Positions 1 through 9,192 are shown, counted from the first letter of the stretch. The stretch: DNA of 64,000 nt from Hallerella sp964397425 (GCA_964397425.1 CAYNID010000001.1:62001-126000), one strand, 5' to 3'. Made by a program: numbers and translations. Notes: a model not told the origin generated them from the sequence alone.

Positions 1-2190
1 TGCGCTTTGTTCCCGGCAAGGCTCTTGGGGTGAACCAAGAGGAAAATTTTCCGTTATGAGTTCCTGCAACCGGGTAAACCGTTTTTGCATCCGGTTGTTT
101 TGAATGGCTTCATAAAAGGCGCTGTTTCCGGAAAGAATCCAAACGTGGCCTTTGGCGCGTGTGATTCCCGTGTAAAGCAAGTTCCGCTGCAACATCCGAA
201 AGTGCGATGAATCCAAAATGAGGACGACTGCGGAATATTCGCTGCCCTGACTTTTGTGAATTGTACAGGCGTATGCCAAAGAAAGCTCGTTCAGGCTGTC
301 GCTTTCATAGCTGACCAAATGCCCTTCAAAATCAACGGTCAATTTTTTTTCGCTTTTGATTAAAGCGATGATGGTTCCGGTGTCGCCGTTGAATACGTTT
401 TTTTCGTAATTGTTTTTGAGCTGCATGACTCGGTCGCCCAGTTTCCATTCCGTACTTTCGGCTGTGAAGGATTTTGCCGAAGGGTTCAGCAGTTTTTGCA
501 AAAAGGCGTTGAGCGCAATTGTTCCCAAAGGCCCTTTGTGCATGGGAACGAGAATTTGTAAATCGTTTATTTTGGAAACCGTTGGAATCGTTTTCAAAAC
601 AAGATCTTCAAGCTTTTGAAGAGCTTCTTCCGGTTCTTCAAAGGGAAGGTAATGAAAATGGTTCCCATCAACGGGAGACGGCTTGATTCCGCGATTGACA
701 AGGGATGCTTTTTCCGCAATGTCATTGTCTTTCGCCTGCCGGAAAATGTGAGTCAGGCGGATGCTCTGAATGTTTGGAATGGAAAGCAAATCGCGCAAGA
801 CGTTTCCGGGGCCGATGCTTGGCAACTGGTCTTTGTCACCGATGATGATGAGTTTTGTCCGTTCGGGAATCGCTTTCATCAGCCCGGCGCAAAGCCAGGT
901 GTCCACCATGGAAAATTCATCGACGATGATGATTCCTGTTTCGATGGGGAAATTTTCGTCCCGCATGAAGCGGCGTGTTTCGGGGTTGATTTCCAAAAGC
1001 CGATGCAATGTTTTTGCGCTGTGCCCGGTAAGTTCTTGCATCCGACGGGCTGCGCGGCCTGTCGGGGCTGCTAACGTGACATCGATTTCTTTGGATTCTG
1101 CGAGGGAGAGAATTCCTTTGAGAAGTGTCGTCTTGCCTGTTCCCGGTCCACCGGTGATGATGAAAATTTGATTTTGAAACGCTTGTAGAATGCCTTCTTT
1201 TTGAATGGGGTCGTATGTAAATCCTTGATTTTTTTCAACTTCGGAAAGGGCGTTTTCCCATTCGTCTGGTTCATTTTGAACGGACGGTTTTTGGAGTCGG
1301 TTGTTTACAAATTCCGCGATAAACGATTCGGCGCGGGCTAATCCCGGAATGGATATTTTCCCATTGACTTCCCCAAGTTTTCCCGACTTCAGAATGCGTT
1401 CTAACGCATACGCCAAATTTTCAAAAGATTCCGCGCTGTTCATTTGCAGGCGCAATTCTTTGGCTGTGTTGGAAAGGAGAGTTCCTTTGGGCAAGTAAGT
1501 GTGCCCTTCTGCGGAAGAGGCCTTGAGGATGGTGTAGCAAAGTCCCGCTTCGAGCCTTTCTGCGCTCCATTCCGGAAGTCCTACTTTGCGGGCGATTTCA
1601 TCTGCTTTGACAAAGCCGACTCCCCAAACTTCTTCGCAAAGGATGTAAGGATTTTCGGTGATGATGCGGATGGTGCTTTCTCCGTATTGCCGCCACAGTC
1701 GGATGGCGATGCTTCCCAAAATGCCGTGGCCGTAAAGGAACAGCATCGTTTCGCGGCTTTCGCGCATCTGCTTCCAATCGTGCAAAAACTGGGTAACTTT
1801 TTTTCCGGAAAATCCTTTGATTTTTTTCTGGAAAAGTTTATCGCCGTCGCCATCCAAAATGTTCACCAAATCTTTGCCGAATGCGTCGACAAGGCGTTTT
1901 GCCGTTGCTTCGCCGATGCCTTTGAAAAATCCTCCAGAAAGGTAGGCGATGAGGCCGCTTCCGGAATCTGGAAAAAAAACTTCGCTTTGCGTACAAAGGA
2001 ATTGTTTTCCGTATTTGGGGTGAACTGTCCAATCGCCATCCATGCGCAGCGATTCTCCTACGGAAAGTTCTGGAAATGTGCCGGTGACCGCGACTGGGCG
2101 CGCTTCTCCTTCAACGGTAAATTTGAGCACGGAAAAACCGTTTTCGGGATTTCGGAAAGTAATGGTTTTCAGCGTGCCTTCTAATTGCAT
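1..2190 (-). CDS. recD2: RecD2-type ATP-dependent DNA helicase, partial (C-terminus beyond left edge)
   Basis: I translated the minus strand from ATG at 2190 to the window edge and it is open for 730 codons with no stop. The N-terminal region holds a helix-hairpin-helix-like GIGEATAKRL near residue 85, as in RecD2 (RecD-like helicases that act without RecBC). The helicase core has Walker A GGPGTGKT near residue 347, Walker B IIIVDEFSMVD near 420, and the C-terminal TIHKSQGSE motif near 640. RecD2 is a 5'-3' helicase in DNA repair and recombination. The gene is nearly complete and probably lacks only a few C-terminal residues. No clear Shine-Dalgarno precedes the start. It is divergent from the gene at 2271, with about 80 nt between them. 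Confidence 0.93.
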   Translation of the reverse strand, partial: MQLEGTLKTITFRNPENGFSVLKFTVEGEARPVAVTGTFPELSVGESLRMDGDWTVHPKYGKQFLCTQSEVFFPDSGSGLIAYLSGGFFKGIGEATAKRLVDAFGKDLVNILDGDGDKLFQKKIKGFSGKKVTQFLHDWKQMRESRETMLFLYGHGILGSIAIRLWRQYGESTIRIITENPYILCEEVWGVGFVKADEIARKVGLPEWSAERLEAGLCYTILKASSAEGHTYLPKGTLLSNTAKELRLQMNSAESFENLAYALERILKSGKLGEVNGKISIPGLARAESFIAEFVNNRLQKPSVQNEPDEWENALSEVEKNQGFTYDPIQKEGILQAFQNQIFIITGGPGTGKTTLLKGILSLAESKEIDVTLAAPTGRAARRMQELTGHSAKTLHRLLEINPETRRFMRDENFPIETGIIIVDEFSMVDTWLCAGLMKAIPERTKLIIIGDKDQLPSIGPGNVLRDLLSIPNIQSIRLTHIFRQAKDNDIAEKASLVNRGIKPSPVDGNHFHYLPFEEPEEALQKLEDLVLKTIPTVSKINDLQILVPMHKGPLGTIALNAFLQKLLNPSAKSFTAESTEWKLGDRVMQLKNNYEKNVFNGDTGTIIALIKSEKKLTVDFEGHLVSYESDSLNELSLAYACTIHKSQGSEYSAVVLILDSSHFRMLQRNLLYTGITRAKGHVWILSGNSAFYEAIQNNRMQKRFTRLQELITENFPLGSPQEPCREQSA

Positions 2191-2270
2191 GGGAAAAAGT
2201 TAGAAATTTACTTGATGGAAAATTGAAAAATTAGACTTGGGCGTTTTATAAATTGCTAGATTGGCCGATT

Positions 2271-4010
2271 ATGGAAAAGTTTATGCGTTTAAAACAGTTC
2301 TGGCGTTACTTCGCTTTCATCGTTTCAACCATTTCTCTCGCCCAGATTCTTTGTTACTTTATTTTCAAAAGCTTGTATTTTCGGGCAGAAATCATTTGTT
2401 TTGTCGTTGCCATTTTGCTTACTGTAATTGTTTCTTTTGTACAAAATCGAAAGCCGGCTGTTCGCACATTTTCAACCAAAACGTTTGCGTGTTTGTCTGT
2501 GTATTTGTTCTTGATTTCATTTGTAGGAATGACATTCCGCTATGGGATGAATACGTTCCCGTTGGCAAGATATGAAGAAGTTATTCAGACGTTGCAAATG
2601 CCTATTTCCGGATTTTCCATTATCTTCATCAAAGATTGGCTTTTGACGACTGTCCCCGTGTGCCTTCTTTTTTCGTTGACATTTCCCCGAGTTTTACAAA
2701 AATTCTATTGCACTTTCGCTTATCCCAGAAGGTTTCTTGTTCTTGTATTCATCGGTTCGATGACGCTTGTTTTCAGTTATTTTGTCAAAGTGGTTTCTGT
2801 AGAGGGTGCAAAGCAATACGCGGAATTTTTGTTGGGAATGGATGGCGATTTTACGTTAGAACATTCGGATTTTTTGGAGAAAAATTTCAAAACAGTGACG
2901 GACGCAGATGTTTCGGCGGATTCCAGCACACGGAATCTCGTGTACATTTTTGTGGAGTCGTTGGAAAATTCGTTTCAAAAATATGCCGCTCCACTAGACA
3001 GCTTGGCGAAAAATTCTCTGCAATTCGGGCTCGATTCCCTTTCAAATTTTGATGGCGGATTTTCGACAGAAGGAGCGTTGAATACGGTTCAATCGACCAT
3101 TGCCAAAACTTCGGGAATTCCCGTCCTGCTTTATTCCCACCGGACTTTGGGATATATTGGCAAATTTGGCGATTCTTTTTTTGACGATGTTCGGAGCATT
3201 TACGATGTCCTTCGTCAGTTTGGATATAAAAATGTTTTTGTTCAAGGGACGGATTCGGATTTTGCCAAAATGCGTTCGTTCTTTTTGTCGCACGGAATCG
3301 ATACGTTTTATGACAATGTTCATTTGGAATCTGATCAAAATGCGCAATCGGAGATAGAATCGGACGTGGTAATGCGAGTGAAGTATTCGGCGGCTTGGCG
3401 TGATAAATTTCTTTTTGAAAAAGCCCGACAAATTTTGGACACACTTTCCAAAGAGCCTCATTTTTCATTGTCGATTGCCACGATAGATACCCATTTCCCC
3501 CATGGATTTTATGACAAAAATTGTTTAGAAAAGCCGAAGGATGGTTCTGATTTGGAAACTTTGAAAGCGACGATTCGCTGTTCTTCTCGGGAAGTCGTGG
3601 AATTTGTCAAATGGATAGAAGAACAACCCTTTGGGAAAAATACGACGGTTGTTATTGCGGGCGATCATATTTTCCAAGGAAACCTGTTGGTGGAAAAGAT
3701 TCCAGATGCTCAAAGACGTTGGGTTGATATTTTTGTCCATCCCAGTCAGAAGCCGTTGAATCGCGAAAGTCGGGTGTTGACTTCTTTTGACATGGCGCCG
3801 ACGGTTTTGGAAAGCATGGGATTTTCTTTGAAAGATTCGCGGATGGGGCTGGGCGTTAGTCTGTTTTCGAATGAACGGACCCTTGCCGAAAAGTTCGGCA
3901 TTGATTCTTTGAATGCCGCAATAAAAAATCTGAAAAGGTCTTATGAATATAACGACCTTTTGTTCGGGAAGCCAAGAGAAGAATCTCCAGAAACGAAAGT
4001 GGAACGTTGA
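2271..4010 (+). CDS. Membrane phosphoglycerol transferase / sulfatase-fold protein (LtaS/OpgB-like)
   Basis: About 579 aa. The N-terminal ~190 residues contain roughly five hydrophobic segments. The rest is an alkaline-phosphatase/sulfatase fold, seen as NLVYIFVESLENSF (first metal-site region), GGFSTEGALN (Thr in the nucleophile position), TIDTHFPHG and AGDHIFQGN near the C-terminus. Relatives move phosphoglycerol or phosphoethanolamine from lipid donors to periplasmic glycans (OpgB/MdoB), build lipoteichoic acid (LtaS) or modify lipid A; which of these applies cannot be told here. The TTG at 2253 would lengthen the ORF, but ATG 2271 or 2283 is more natural. No partner gene is adjacent. The OpgC-like gene at 58.1 kb makes glucan decoration one possibility. 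Confidence 0.78.
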   Translation: MEKFMRLKQFWRYFAFIVSTISLAQILCYFIFKSLYFRAEIICFVVAILLTVIVSFVQNRKPAVRTFSTKTFACLSVYLFLISFVGMTFRYGMNTFPLARYEEVIQTLQMPISGFSIIFIKDWLLTTVPVCLLFSLTFPRVLQKFYCTFAYPRRFLVLVFIGSMTLVFSYFVKVVSVEGAKQYAEFLLGMDGDFTLEHSDFLEKNFKTVTDADVSADSSTRNLVYIFVESLENSFQKYAAPLDSLAKNSLQFGLDSLSNFDGGFSTEGALNTVQSTIAKTSGIPVLLYSHRTLGYIGKFGDSFFDDVRSIYDVLRQFGYKNVFVQGTDSDFAKMRSFFLSHGIDTFYDNVHLESDQNAQSEIESDVVMRVKYSAAWRDKFLFEKARQILDTLSKEPHFSLSIATIDTHFPHGFYDKNCLEKPKDGSDLETLKATIRCSSREVVEFVKWIEEQPFGKNTTVVIAGDHIFQGNLLVEKIPDAQRRWVDIFVHPSQKPLNRESRVLTSFDMAPTVLESMGFSLKDSRMGLGVSLFSNERTLAEKFGIDSLNAAIKNLKRSYEYNDLLFGKPREESPETKVER

Positions 4011-4345
4011 AGTTTTAATCTGCGCCTTTCGCCGTTGAATGCTTGTTAATTGCTCCGGAAAATTTTTAAGGATATTCCGTTCACAAGGTCAACGGCTCGA
4101 ATTCAAGTTTTGTGTCGTTTGGCGTTTGGATGCTTTGGGCGAGGAACTTTTATTTTGCAAGAAAAAATCCATTTTGCGAAAACGGATTCCATCGTTGCCG
4201 TATAAATCGTGCAAAATTCACTCCATTTGCAGAAAAGGGTTTTCGTTTGATTCCCCAATTCAACACAGGGCATTTCACGTTTGACTTTCATTTACATCCG
4301 CGGTGATTTTGAATAAAGTATTCCGTTGGAGTGTTGACGTGAAAA
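4011..4345. other. Intergenic region without a supported gene
   Basis: This 335-nt gap separates the converging ends of the phosphoglycerol-transferase-like gene and the ABC ATPase. Short ORFs on both strands (up to 81 codons) lack Shine-Dalgarno sequences and recognisable content. I see no convincing terminator hairpin, tRNA or repeat in it. Confidence 0.6.
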
Positions 4346-5119
4346 TTATCCGTTGGGAATCGCGGCGATCAGTTTTTTCGTGTAAGAATCTTGAGGATTT
4401 TCAATGACGTCGCGGCTTTTTCCCGTTTCGACGATTCGCCCTTGATACATTACGGCGACTCGATTTGTGTATTGCGCAACGAGTCCCATGTTGTGCGTAA
4501 TGAGCAACACCGCGGTTCCGGCATCTTGTGCCATGCGTTTTAAAACGGCAAGAACTGCCGCTTGGACGGTTACATCCAATGCGGTCGTCGGTTCATCGGC
4601 GATGATGATTTGGGGACCGGGCAAAAGAGCCATGACGATGCAAACGCGTTGGAGCATTCCTCCGCTCATTTCGCAAGGGTAAGCGTTCAAAACGCGATCG
4701 GGGTCTGCAAAACCCGCTGATTTTAACAGCGAATGCATTTTTTCAAAAGCTTCTTTTTTCGGCGTTTCCGGAATCGCTTCTCGCAATTGGCTGCGGATGG
4801 TTCTGACGGGATCTAAAGCTTGCATGGGCTCTTGGAATATGACAGAAATTTTTTTCCCGCGAATTTGCCGTAATTCGGAAACGGACATTTTCAAGAGGTC
4901 TTTGCCTTCGAACAAAACTTCTCCGGAAATGACTTTTGCCGAAGGTTTGGGGAGCAGCCCCAACATTCCCATTGAAGTGACGCTCTTGCCGCTGCCCGAT
5001 TCGCCGACAAGGGCGAAAAATTCCCCGGCGAAAATGTCGAAAGAAACTCCAAAGGTCACTTGGGATGACCCAAATGCGACAGAGACGTTTTGGGCAGAAA
5101 GTACGGGGCTGCTATTCAT
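4346..5119 (-). CDS. ABC transporter ATP-binding protein, OppD/YejF N-half type
   Basis: About 257 aa with one complete nucleotide-binding domain: Walker A GESGSGKS (residues 39-46), Q-loop Gln about 96, signature MSGGM (151-155), Walker B IIIADE (171-176) and an H-loop in LLITHN. Similarity is to OppD/DppD and the first half of YejF. It ends soon after the core, so most of the C-terminal extension usual in OppD is missing, and no second ATPase follows. Start chosen at ATG 5119, where GGGAGA sits 5 nt upstream and the start overlaps the permease stop by 8 nt; an ATG at 5149 is possible but less likely. Last gene of the GH44-ABC unit. It probably works as a homodimer or pairs with an ATPase encoded elsewhere. 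Confidence 0.88.
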   Translation of the reverse strand: MNSSPVLSAQNVSVAFGSSQVTFGVSFDIFAGEFFALVGESGSGKSVTSMGMLGLLPKPSAKVISGEVLFEGKDLLKMSVSELRQIRGKKISVIFQEPMQALDPVRTIRSQLREAIPETPKKEAFEKMHSLLKSAGFADPDRVLNAYPCEMSGGMLQRVCIVMALLPGPQIIIADEPTTALDVTVQAAVLAVLKRMAQDAGTAVLLITHNMGLVAQYTNRVAVMYQGRIVETGKSRDVIENPQDSYTKKLIAAIPNG

Positions 5120-6161
5120 ATCGGTCTCCCGATTTGGGATCCATCGCATCGCGGATTCCTTCGCCGACGAATGTGGTTAAAAGCAGCACTCCGAATAGGG
5201 CGGCTACGGTGCTGATGGAAATCCATGGCGCATATAGATTGTTCAACCCTTCGCTCATCAATTCTCCCCAACTCGGAGTCGGCGGTTCTAAGCCGAATCC
5301 CAAAAAGTCTAGCGAAGTGAGGCTTCCTATGCCGCCGATAAGGGTGAACGGGAACAGCGTGATTACGGGAGTCAGGGCGTTGGGGAGCATTTCTTTGAAG
5401 AAAATGTGCAAACGTCCCAATCCAAGCATTTTGGCCGCTTGGATGTAGGGCTGGGACCGCAATTTCATATATTCTGCCCGCATATAGTAACTGAGGGAAA
5501 TCCAGTTGAAAATCGCCATGATGCCGATGAGCAATAAAAAGCTTCTGCCGTAAATTGAACCGACGAGAATCACCACGTAAAGGAATGGCAATGACGACCA
5601 AATTTCAATTCCCCTTTGCATGAAAATGTCCCATTTTCCGCCGAGATAACCTTGGATTCCGCCAATGATGATGCCCAAAATCGTTCCCAGCGCGGTGAGG
5701 AGCAAACTGAAACTCATGCAAATCCGGAATCCGTGAATCAGTCGGGAGAGTACGTCGCGGCCATGAGCGTCGGTTCCCAAAAGGTGCGTCTTGCTGGGCG
5801 GAAATGGCGGCGTTCCGTCTGCGGAAAGGTCCGCTTTTAAAGGATCGTGGGGAACGGGCGGCATTAAAGTCCAAATGTCTTTTCCGGCGTTTTGGGCGTT
5901 TTCGAGAAGTGCTTGGTAATCGGGCTCGGTCTGGTAAGCGCCTCCGAAATCCGCTTCGGCGTAAGAGACGAACGCCGGAAAGTAGAACGAACCTTCGTAT
6001 CGCAGAATTAACGGTTCATCGTTTACAAGCCATGGCGATAAGAGGGAACATGCGTATGCGATGAGGAGCGCCCATAATGAAAAACGGGCGAGACGATTTT
6101 TTTTGAAGCGTTTCAGCCGCTTTTGCATTTCGGGAGAGATTGGGGGCAAAGTCACTTTCAC
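5112..6161 (-). CDS. yejE: ABC transporter permease, OppC/YejE type
   Basis: 349 aa inner-membrane permease. One N-terminal helix (about 28-48) is followed by a periplasmic loop of about 130 residues with KTHLLGTDAHGRDVLSRL, the conserved entry to the OppC-like domain, then about five helices. The ATPase-contacting EAA-like loop is around IFFKEMLPNALTPV. The long N-terminal loop and pairing match YejE. It starts at GTG (6161) with AGGA six nt upstream, and lies 10 nt after the previous permease stop. Family members import oligopeptides; some Opp-type systems import oligosaccharides. No substrate-binding protein gene lies next to it. Confidence 0.88.
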   Translation of the reverse strand: MKVTLPPISPEMQKRLKRFKKNRLARFSLWALLIAYACSLLSPWLVNDEPLILRYEGSFYFPAFVSYAEADFGGAYQTEPDYQALLENAQNAGKDIWTLMPPVPHDPLKADLSADGTPPFPPSKTHLLGTDAHGRDVLSRLIHGFRICMSFSLLLTALGTILGIIIGGIQGYLGGKWDIFMQRGIEIWSSLPFLYVVILVGSIYGRSFLLLIGIMAIFNWISLSYYMRAEYMKLRSQPYIQAAKMLGLGRLHIFFKEMLPNALTPVITLFPFTLIGGIGSLTSLDFLGFGLEPPTPSWGELMSEGLNNLYAPWISISTVAALFGVLLLTTFVGEGIRDAMDPKSGDRYE

Positions 6162-6171
6162 TGTGCATCCT

Positions 6172-7188
6172 TTAATGAAACCGGATTCGCGGATCGACTA
6201 CCGTGTAAAGGATGTCGCTGAACAATCTTCCGAATAGGGTGAGAACGCTCGACAGCAGGATGATTCCCATTACGACGTTGTAATCGCGGTTCACCATGGA
6301 ATTGTAATAGAGAAGTCCCATGCCGTCGATGTCAAATACTTTTTCAATCAATAAGGCTCCGGCGAAAAGCAACGTGAACACTTCGGAAAGCCGGGTGACG
6401 ATGGGAATCAACGCGTTTCGGAGGGCGTGTTTTATCAAAGCTTCCCGGAAGGTCATTCCTTTTGCCACGGCTGTTCGCATGTAATCTTTGCCGAGTTCTT
6501 CGAGGACGCTGTTTTTCATCAAGAACGTGAGAAAGGCGAATTCGCTTATCATGTAGCAAAACATGGGAAGCGTCCAGTGCAAAATCACGTCTTGAAATTT
6601 TCCCCAAAAAGACAAATCTTCAAAATCTTCGGAGACGATTCCACCCAAGGGGAAAATATCCAGGAAAGAGCCGCCAGCCAAAAAAATGATGAGCAAAATT
6701 CCCAGGGCGTATCCGGGCATCACGTAGCCGGAAAATATAATCGCCGAAGAAACCTTGTCCATGGCGGAATGATTTTGGACCGCTTTGAAAAGGCCCAGGG
6801 GGATGCATATCAGGTAACTCAACAAAAACGATGTGAGCCCAAATGCGAGCGAAATGGGAAAACGCGAAGAAATGACATCCCAAACGGGTATCCCGTAAGT
6901 ATAAGACATTCCCAAGTCTAGGTGAAGAAGGTTCCAAATCCAATCGATGTAACGTTTCCAAGCGGGCTTGTCGAATCCGAAGTAACTTTGAATTTGCGCA
7001 ATTTGTTCCGGGGAAATGGATTTTGACGCAGAAACGCCACCGTGTGCCGCAGCCGCCGATTGCACTTTTGCAATCATTTCTTCAACAGGTCCGCCCGGAA
7101 TCAGCTGTATCAGGGCAAAGCAAACAATGGAGATTCCCAAAAGAGTGGGAATCATCAACAAAAGTCTGCGTAAAATGTAAGCTTTCAT
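6172..7188 (-). CDS. yejB: ABC transporter permease, OppB/YejB type
   Basis: 338 aa. It opens with the typical OppB N-terminus (YILRRLLLMIPTLLGISIV) and a periplasmic segment with FGFDKPAWKRYIDWIWNLL, then about five further helices and the conserved end DILYTVVDPRIRFH. It forms the heterodimeric channel with the OppC/YejE permease just downstream. The start at 7188 lies only 15 nt after the GH44 stop with no purine-rich Shine-Dalgarno, so translation may depend on readthrough from GH44 or on structure; the spacer and GH44 stop codon form a perfect palindrome. The assignment as a permease is firm; the substrate is open. Confidence 0.9.
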   Translation of the reverse strand: MKAYILRRLLLMIPTLLGISIVCFALIQLIPGGPVEEMIAKVQSAAAAHGGVSASKSISPEQIAQIQSYFGFDKPAWKRYIDWIWNLLHLDLGMSYTYGIPVWDVISSRFPISLAFGLTSFLLSYLICIPLGLFKAVQNHSAMDKVSSAIIFSGYVMPGYALGILLIIFLAGGSFLDIFPLGGIVSEDFEDLSFWGKFQDVILHWTLPMFCYMISEFAFLTFLMKNSVLEELGKDYMRTAVAKGMTFREALIKHALRNALIPIVTRLSEVFTLLFAGALLIEKVFDIDGMGLLYYNSMVNRDYNVVMGIILLSSVLTLFGRLFSDILYTVVDPRIRFH

Positions 7189-7194
7189 CGAAAG

Positions 7195-7212
7195 GGAATT
7201 TAGCTAAATTCC
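7195..7212. repeat. Perfect 18-bp palindrome over the GH44 stop codon
   Basis: GGAATTTAG is directly followed by CTAAATTCC. In RNA it would fold as a 7-bp stem (GGAATTT/AAATTCC) with loop AGCT. The GH44 TAG stop (7204-7206 on the minus strand) lies inside it, immediately before the yejB start at 7188. No T-run follows in the direction of transcription, so it is not a standard terminator. It could be an mRNA processing or stability element or a protein-binding site. Confidence 0.6.
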
Positions 7213-9114
7213 GCTGACGATCTGGAAGGTTTTCTTTCCCGAAGAGCTGTGGATGCGCACCAGATATTTGCCGGAAAGATTTTCCATTTCGATGCGATTG
7301 GAGCCTTTGGAAAGATTCGGCATTTGATAAATGCGTTGTCCCAAATGATTGAAAAGCTCTGCGCTTTTTGCGGAACCTGCCGGATTTTCGATGAACCAGG
7401 AATTTCCTTGACGGGAAATGCTGACATTTCCGGTGGAAAGAATCGGAGAAATCGATTCGGAAGCTTTTGTGGAAAGGAGAACCGCCGTGATGGATTTCGC
7501 CGGAAGGGAAAGATTTAATTTGTTCGAAGAAACGGAAACGTTTCCCGATTTCAGAGCGTTGTTGGTGTGAGAAACGAAAGTCTCTCCCGAAAGGCCTGAA
7601 AGAGAAAGGGTTGGGAAAGTTCCATCGGAAAGCGTGATGTTCGAAAGATTCAGGTTGACCGCTTGCGCCGCAGATTCTGCACGGTTTACCAAAATGATGG
7701 TCAAAGAGTCTTTGCCTGCGTTGACCGAAGAATAGGCGGAAACAAGGGAATCGTTAGAAGAATTGGATTGGACGCGGAATTCTTTGGCGTAACGGCTGAA
7801 CAGGTGCAGAACTTCGAACATGCCGTTTTTCCAAGTCCAGGGTGTAAAAATTTCGACTCCGTTGTCGGCGAAGGTTCCCATGAATGAGGCGTAAATCAAG
7901 GCGATTGTCATGGCATCTTCTGAAGGAAGGCTGGTTTCCGTCAGGGCGAACGTGATACCGTTGTTTTCTCCAAAATATTTGTCGAGCCAATCGCTGATGC
8001 GTTTGAAAATGTATTCCTTTTGTATGGAATTGTCCCAGGCTCCGTTGACGCGCTTGATGCCGTTTGCGCCGGGATAAATGTACGTCGTATCAAAAAAGAC
8101 TCGGTGTAGATTCATTAGGTCTGCAAAAGTTTTTTCTGTCGGGTACCAGTGGATGTCGAAGACGTCTAGCATCTTTACGCCGGATGCTTTTTCCGCTTCG
8201 GCGATGCGTTTGATAAAGTATTCAAGCCAACAGTAATTTTTGTCGGAGGCGGGCACCAGGTTGGAAGTGCCATTTCCGTAGTGGACGTTGCACCAATACC
8301 ATTCGTTTGCGACAACAGGTCCCATCAGTTTGATTTCGGGATAAATCTGACGGGCAAGTTTTGCCGTGGCGATGTAATTGTCGATAATCCGATCTGCCGC
8401 CGAAGAGCTGTTTTTGTCGTAATCATAGGGAAGGTCATCGTGCGTGCCTGCCCAGATTTCGGGTTCGTTGTCCATGCTCCAGTACTGAAAGCGCGACATA
8501 TCGTAACCCAGATTTTTCCAGTGTTTTAAAATTCCAACGGTACTGTCTGCGCTCCAAGGCTCCAGATATTTGCTGTAATCCCCGGCGGATATCAGATTCC
8601 CTGCATCGTCTACGGATCCGCCTCCGGCCAAGTTCAGCGTTTGTGGAGCCCAGGTGTTGTTGTGGTTGATGTAGTAATCCCAATCGGCAAAGTTGTTCTT
8701 GTTGTTGCTTGCGGCGTATCCTGCCAGTTGAAATCCGTAAATGGCGTCAACGCCCGGCAAATGGTCCAAAATTTTTTTGGCGGTGATATCCCAATCGTGC
8801 GGTTGAACGTTGTTGTACCAATCGGGATGGCTGGAAATTTTTTTACGCCAGTTGTATTTGGTCGCATTGTTTCCCTGATTCATCCGGAGCATCCGAACAC
8901 CCGCTTCTTTCAAGTTGATTAAAGAAATGGAGTCCTGGCTGTCGATGGCGGCGTTTGTATCGGTGAGTTCGTGACCGTCATCGTTAGCATTTAAACCATA
9001 CAGATACGGCGAAATGCGGCGGACGCCTTCTTGTGCGTCGATGGAAATGGATATGTCGGCGAAAACGGTTCCGGCTGCGGCACAGAAAATGGAAAGCCAT
9101 TGAAATTTTTTCAT
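7204..9114 (-). CDS. Secreted GH44 endo-beta-glucanase/xyloglucanase
   Basis: 636 aa with a signal peptide of about 19 residues. The catalytic region matches glycoside hydrolase family 44: an N-terminal segment with ISPYLYGLN, the acid/base motif YWSMDNEPEIW (Glu about 215), and a probable nucleophile Glu about 392 in LTETSLPSE; the spacing between the two Glu fits the family. GH44 enzymes cleave internal beta-1,4 bonds in xyloglucan, carboxymethylcellulose and mannans. The C-terminal ~75 residues (NPAGSAKSAELFNHLGQ, then GKYLVRI) look like a type IX secretion sorting domain. It is preceded by GH74 (78 nt gap) and followed by the ABC genes (15 nt gap). GAGAATTCT precedes the ATG. Confidence 0.9.
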   Translation of the reverse strand: MKKFQWLSIFCAAAGTVFADISISIDAQEGVRRISPYLYGLNANDDGHELTDTNAAIDSQDSISLINLKEAGVRMLRMNQGNNATKYNWRKKISSHPDWYNNVQPHDWDITAKKILDHLPGVDAIYGFQLAGYAASNNKNNFADWDYYINHNNTWAPQTLNLAGGGSVDDAGNLISAGDYSKYLEPWSADSTVGILKHWKNLGYDMSRFQYWSMDNEPEIWAGTHDDLPYDYDKNSSSAADRIIDNYIATAKLARQIYPEIKLMGPVVANEWYWCNVHYGNGTSNLVPASDKNYCWLEYFIKRIAEAEKASGVKMLDVFDIHWYPTEKTFADLMNLHRVFFDTTYIYPGANGIKRVNGAWDNSIQKEYIFKRISDWLDKYFGENNGITFALTETSLPSEDAMTIALIYASFMGTFADNGVEIFTPWTWKNGMFEVLHLFSRYAKEFRVQSNSSNDSLVSAYSSVNAGKDSLTIILVNRAESAAQAVNLNLSNITLSDGTFPTLSLSGLSGETFVSHTNNALKSGNVSVSSNKLNLSLPAKSITAVLLSTKASESISPILSTGNVSISRQGNSWFIENPAGSAKSAELFNHLGQRIYQMPNLSKGSNRIEMENLSGKYLVRIHSSSGKKTFQIVSGI

Positions 9115-9192
9115 AGAATTCTCAAAGAAAAGGTTTAAGCCATCACATCAAAAATAATTCATTTATGCGTGAAGGCTCTTGAAATGAAAGGG

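Noticed and set aside
1444..2184. Plus-strand frame (246 codons) opposite the helicase N-terminus
   Set aside because: The minus strand encodes RecD2 with clear motifs; the opposite frame has no signals.
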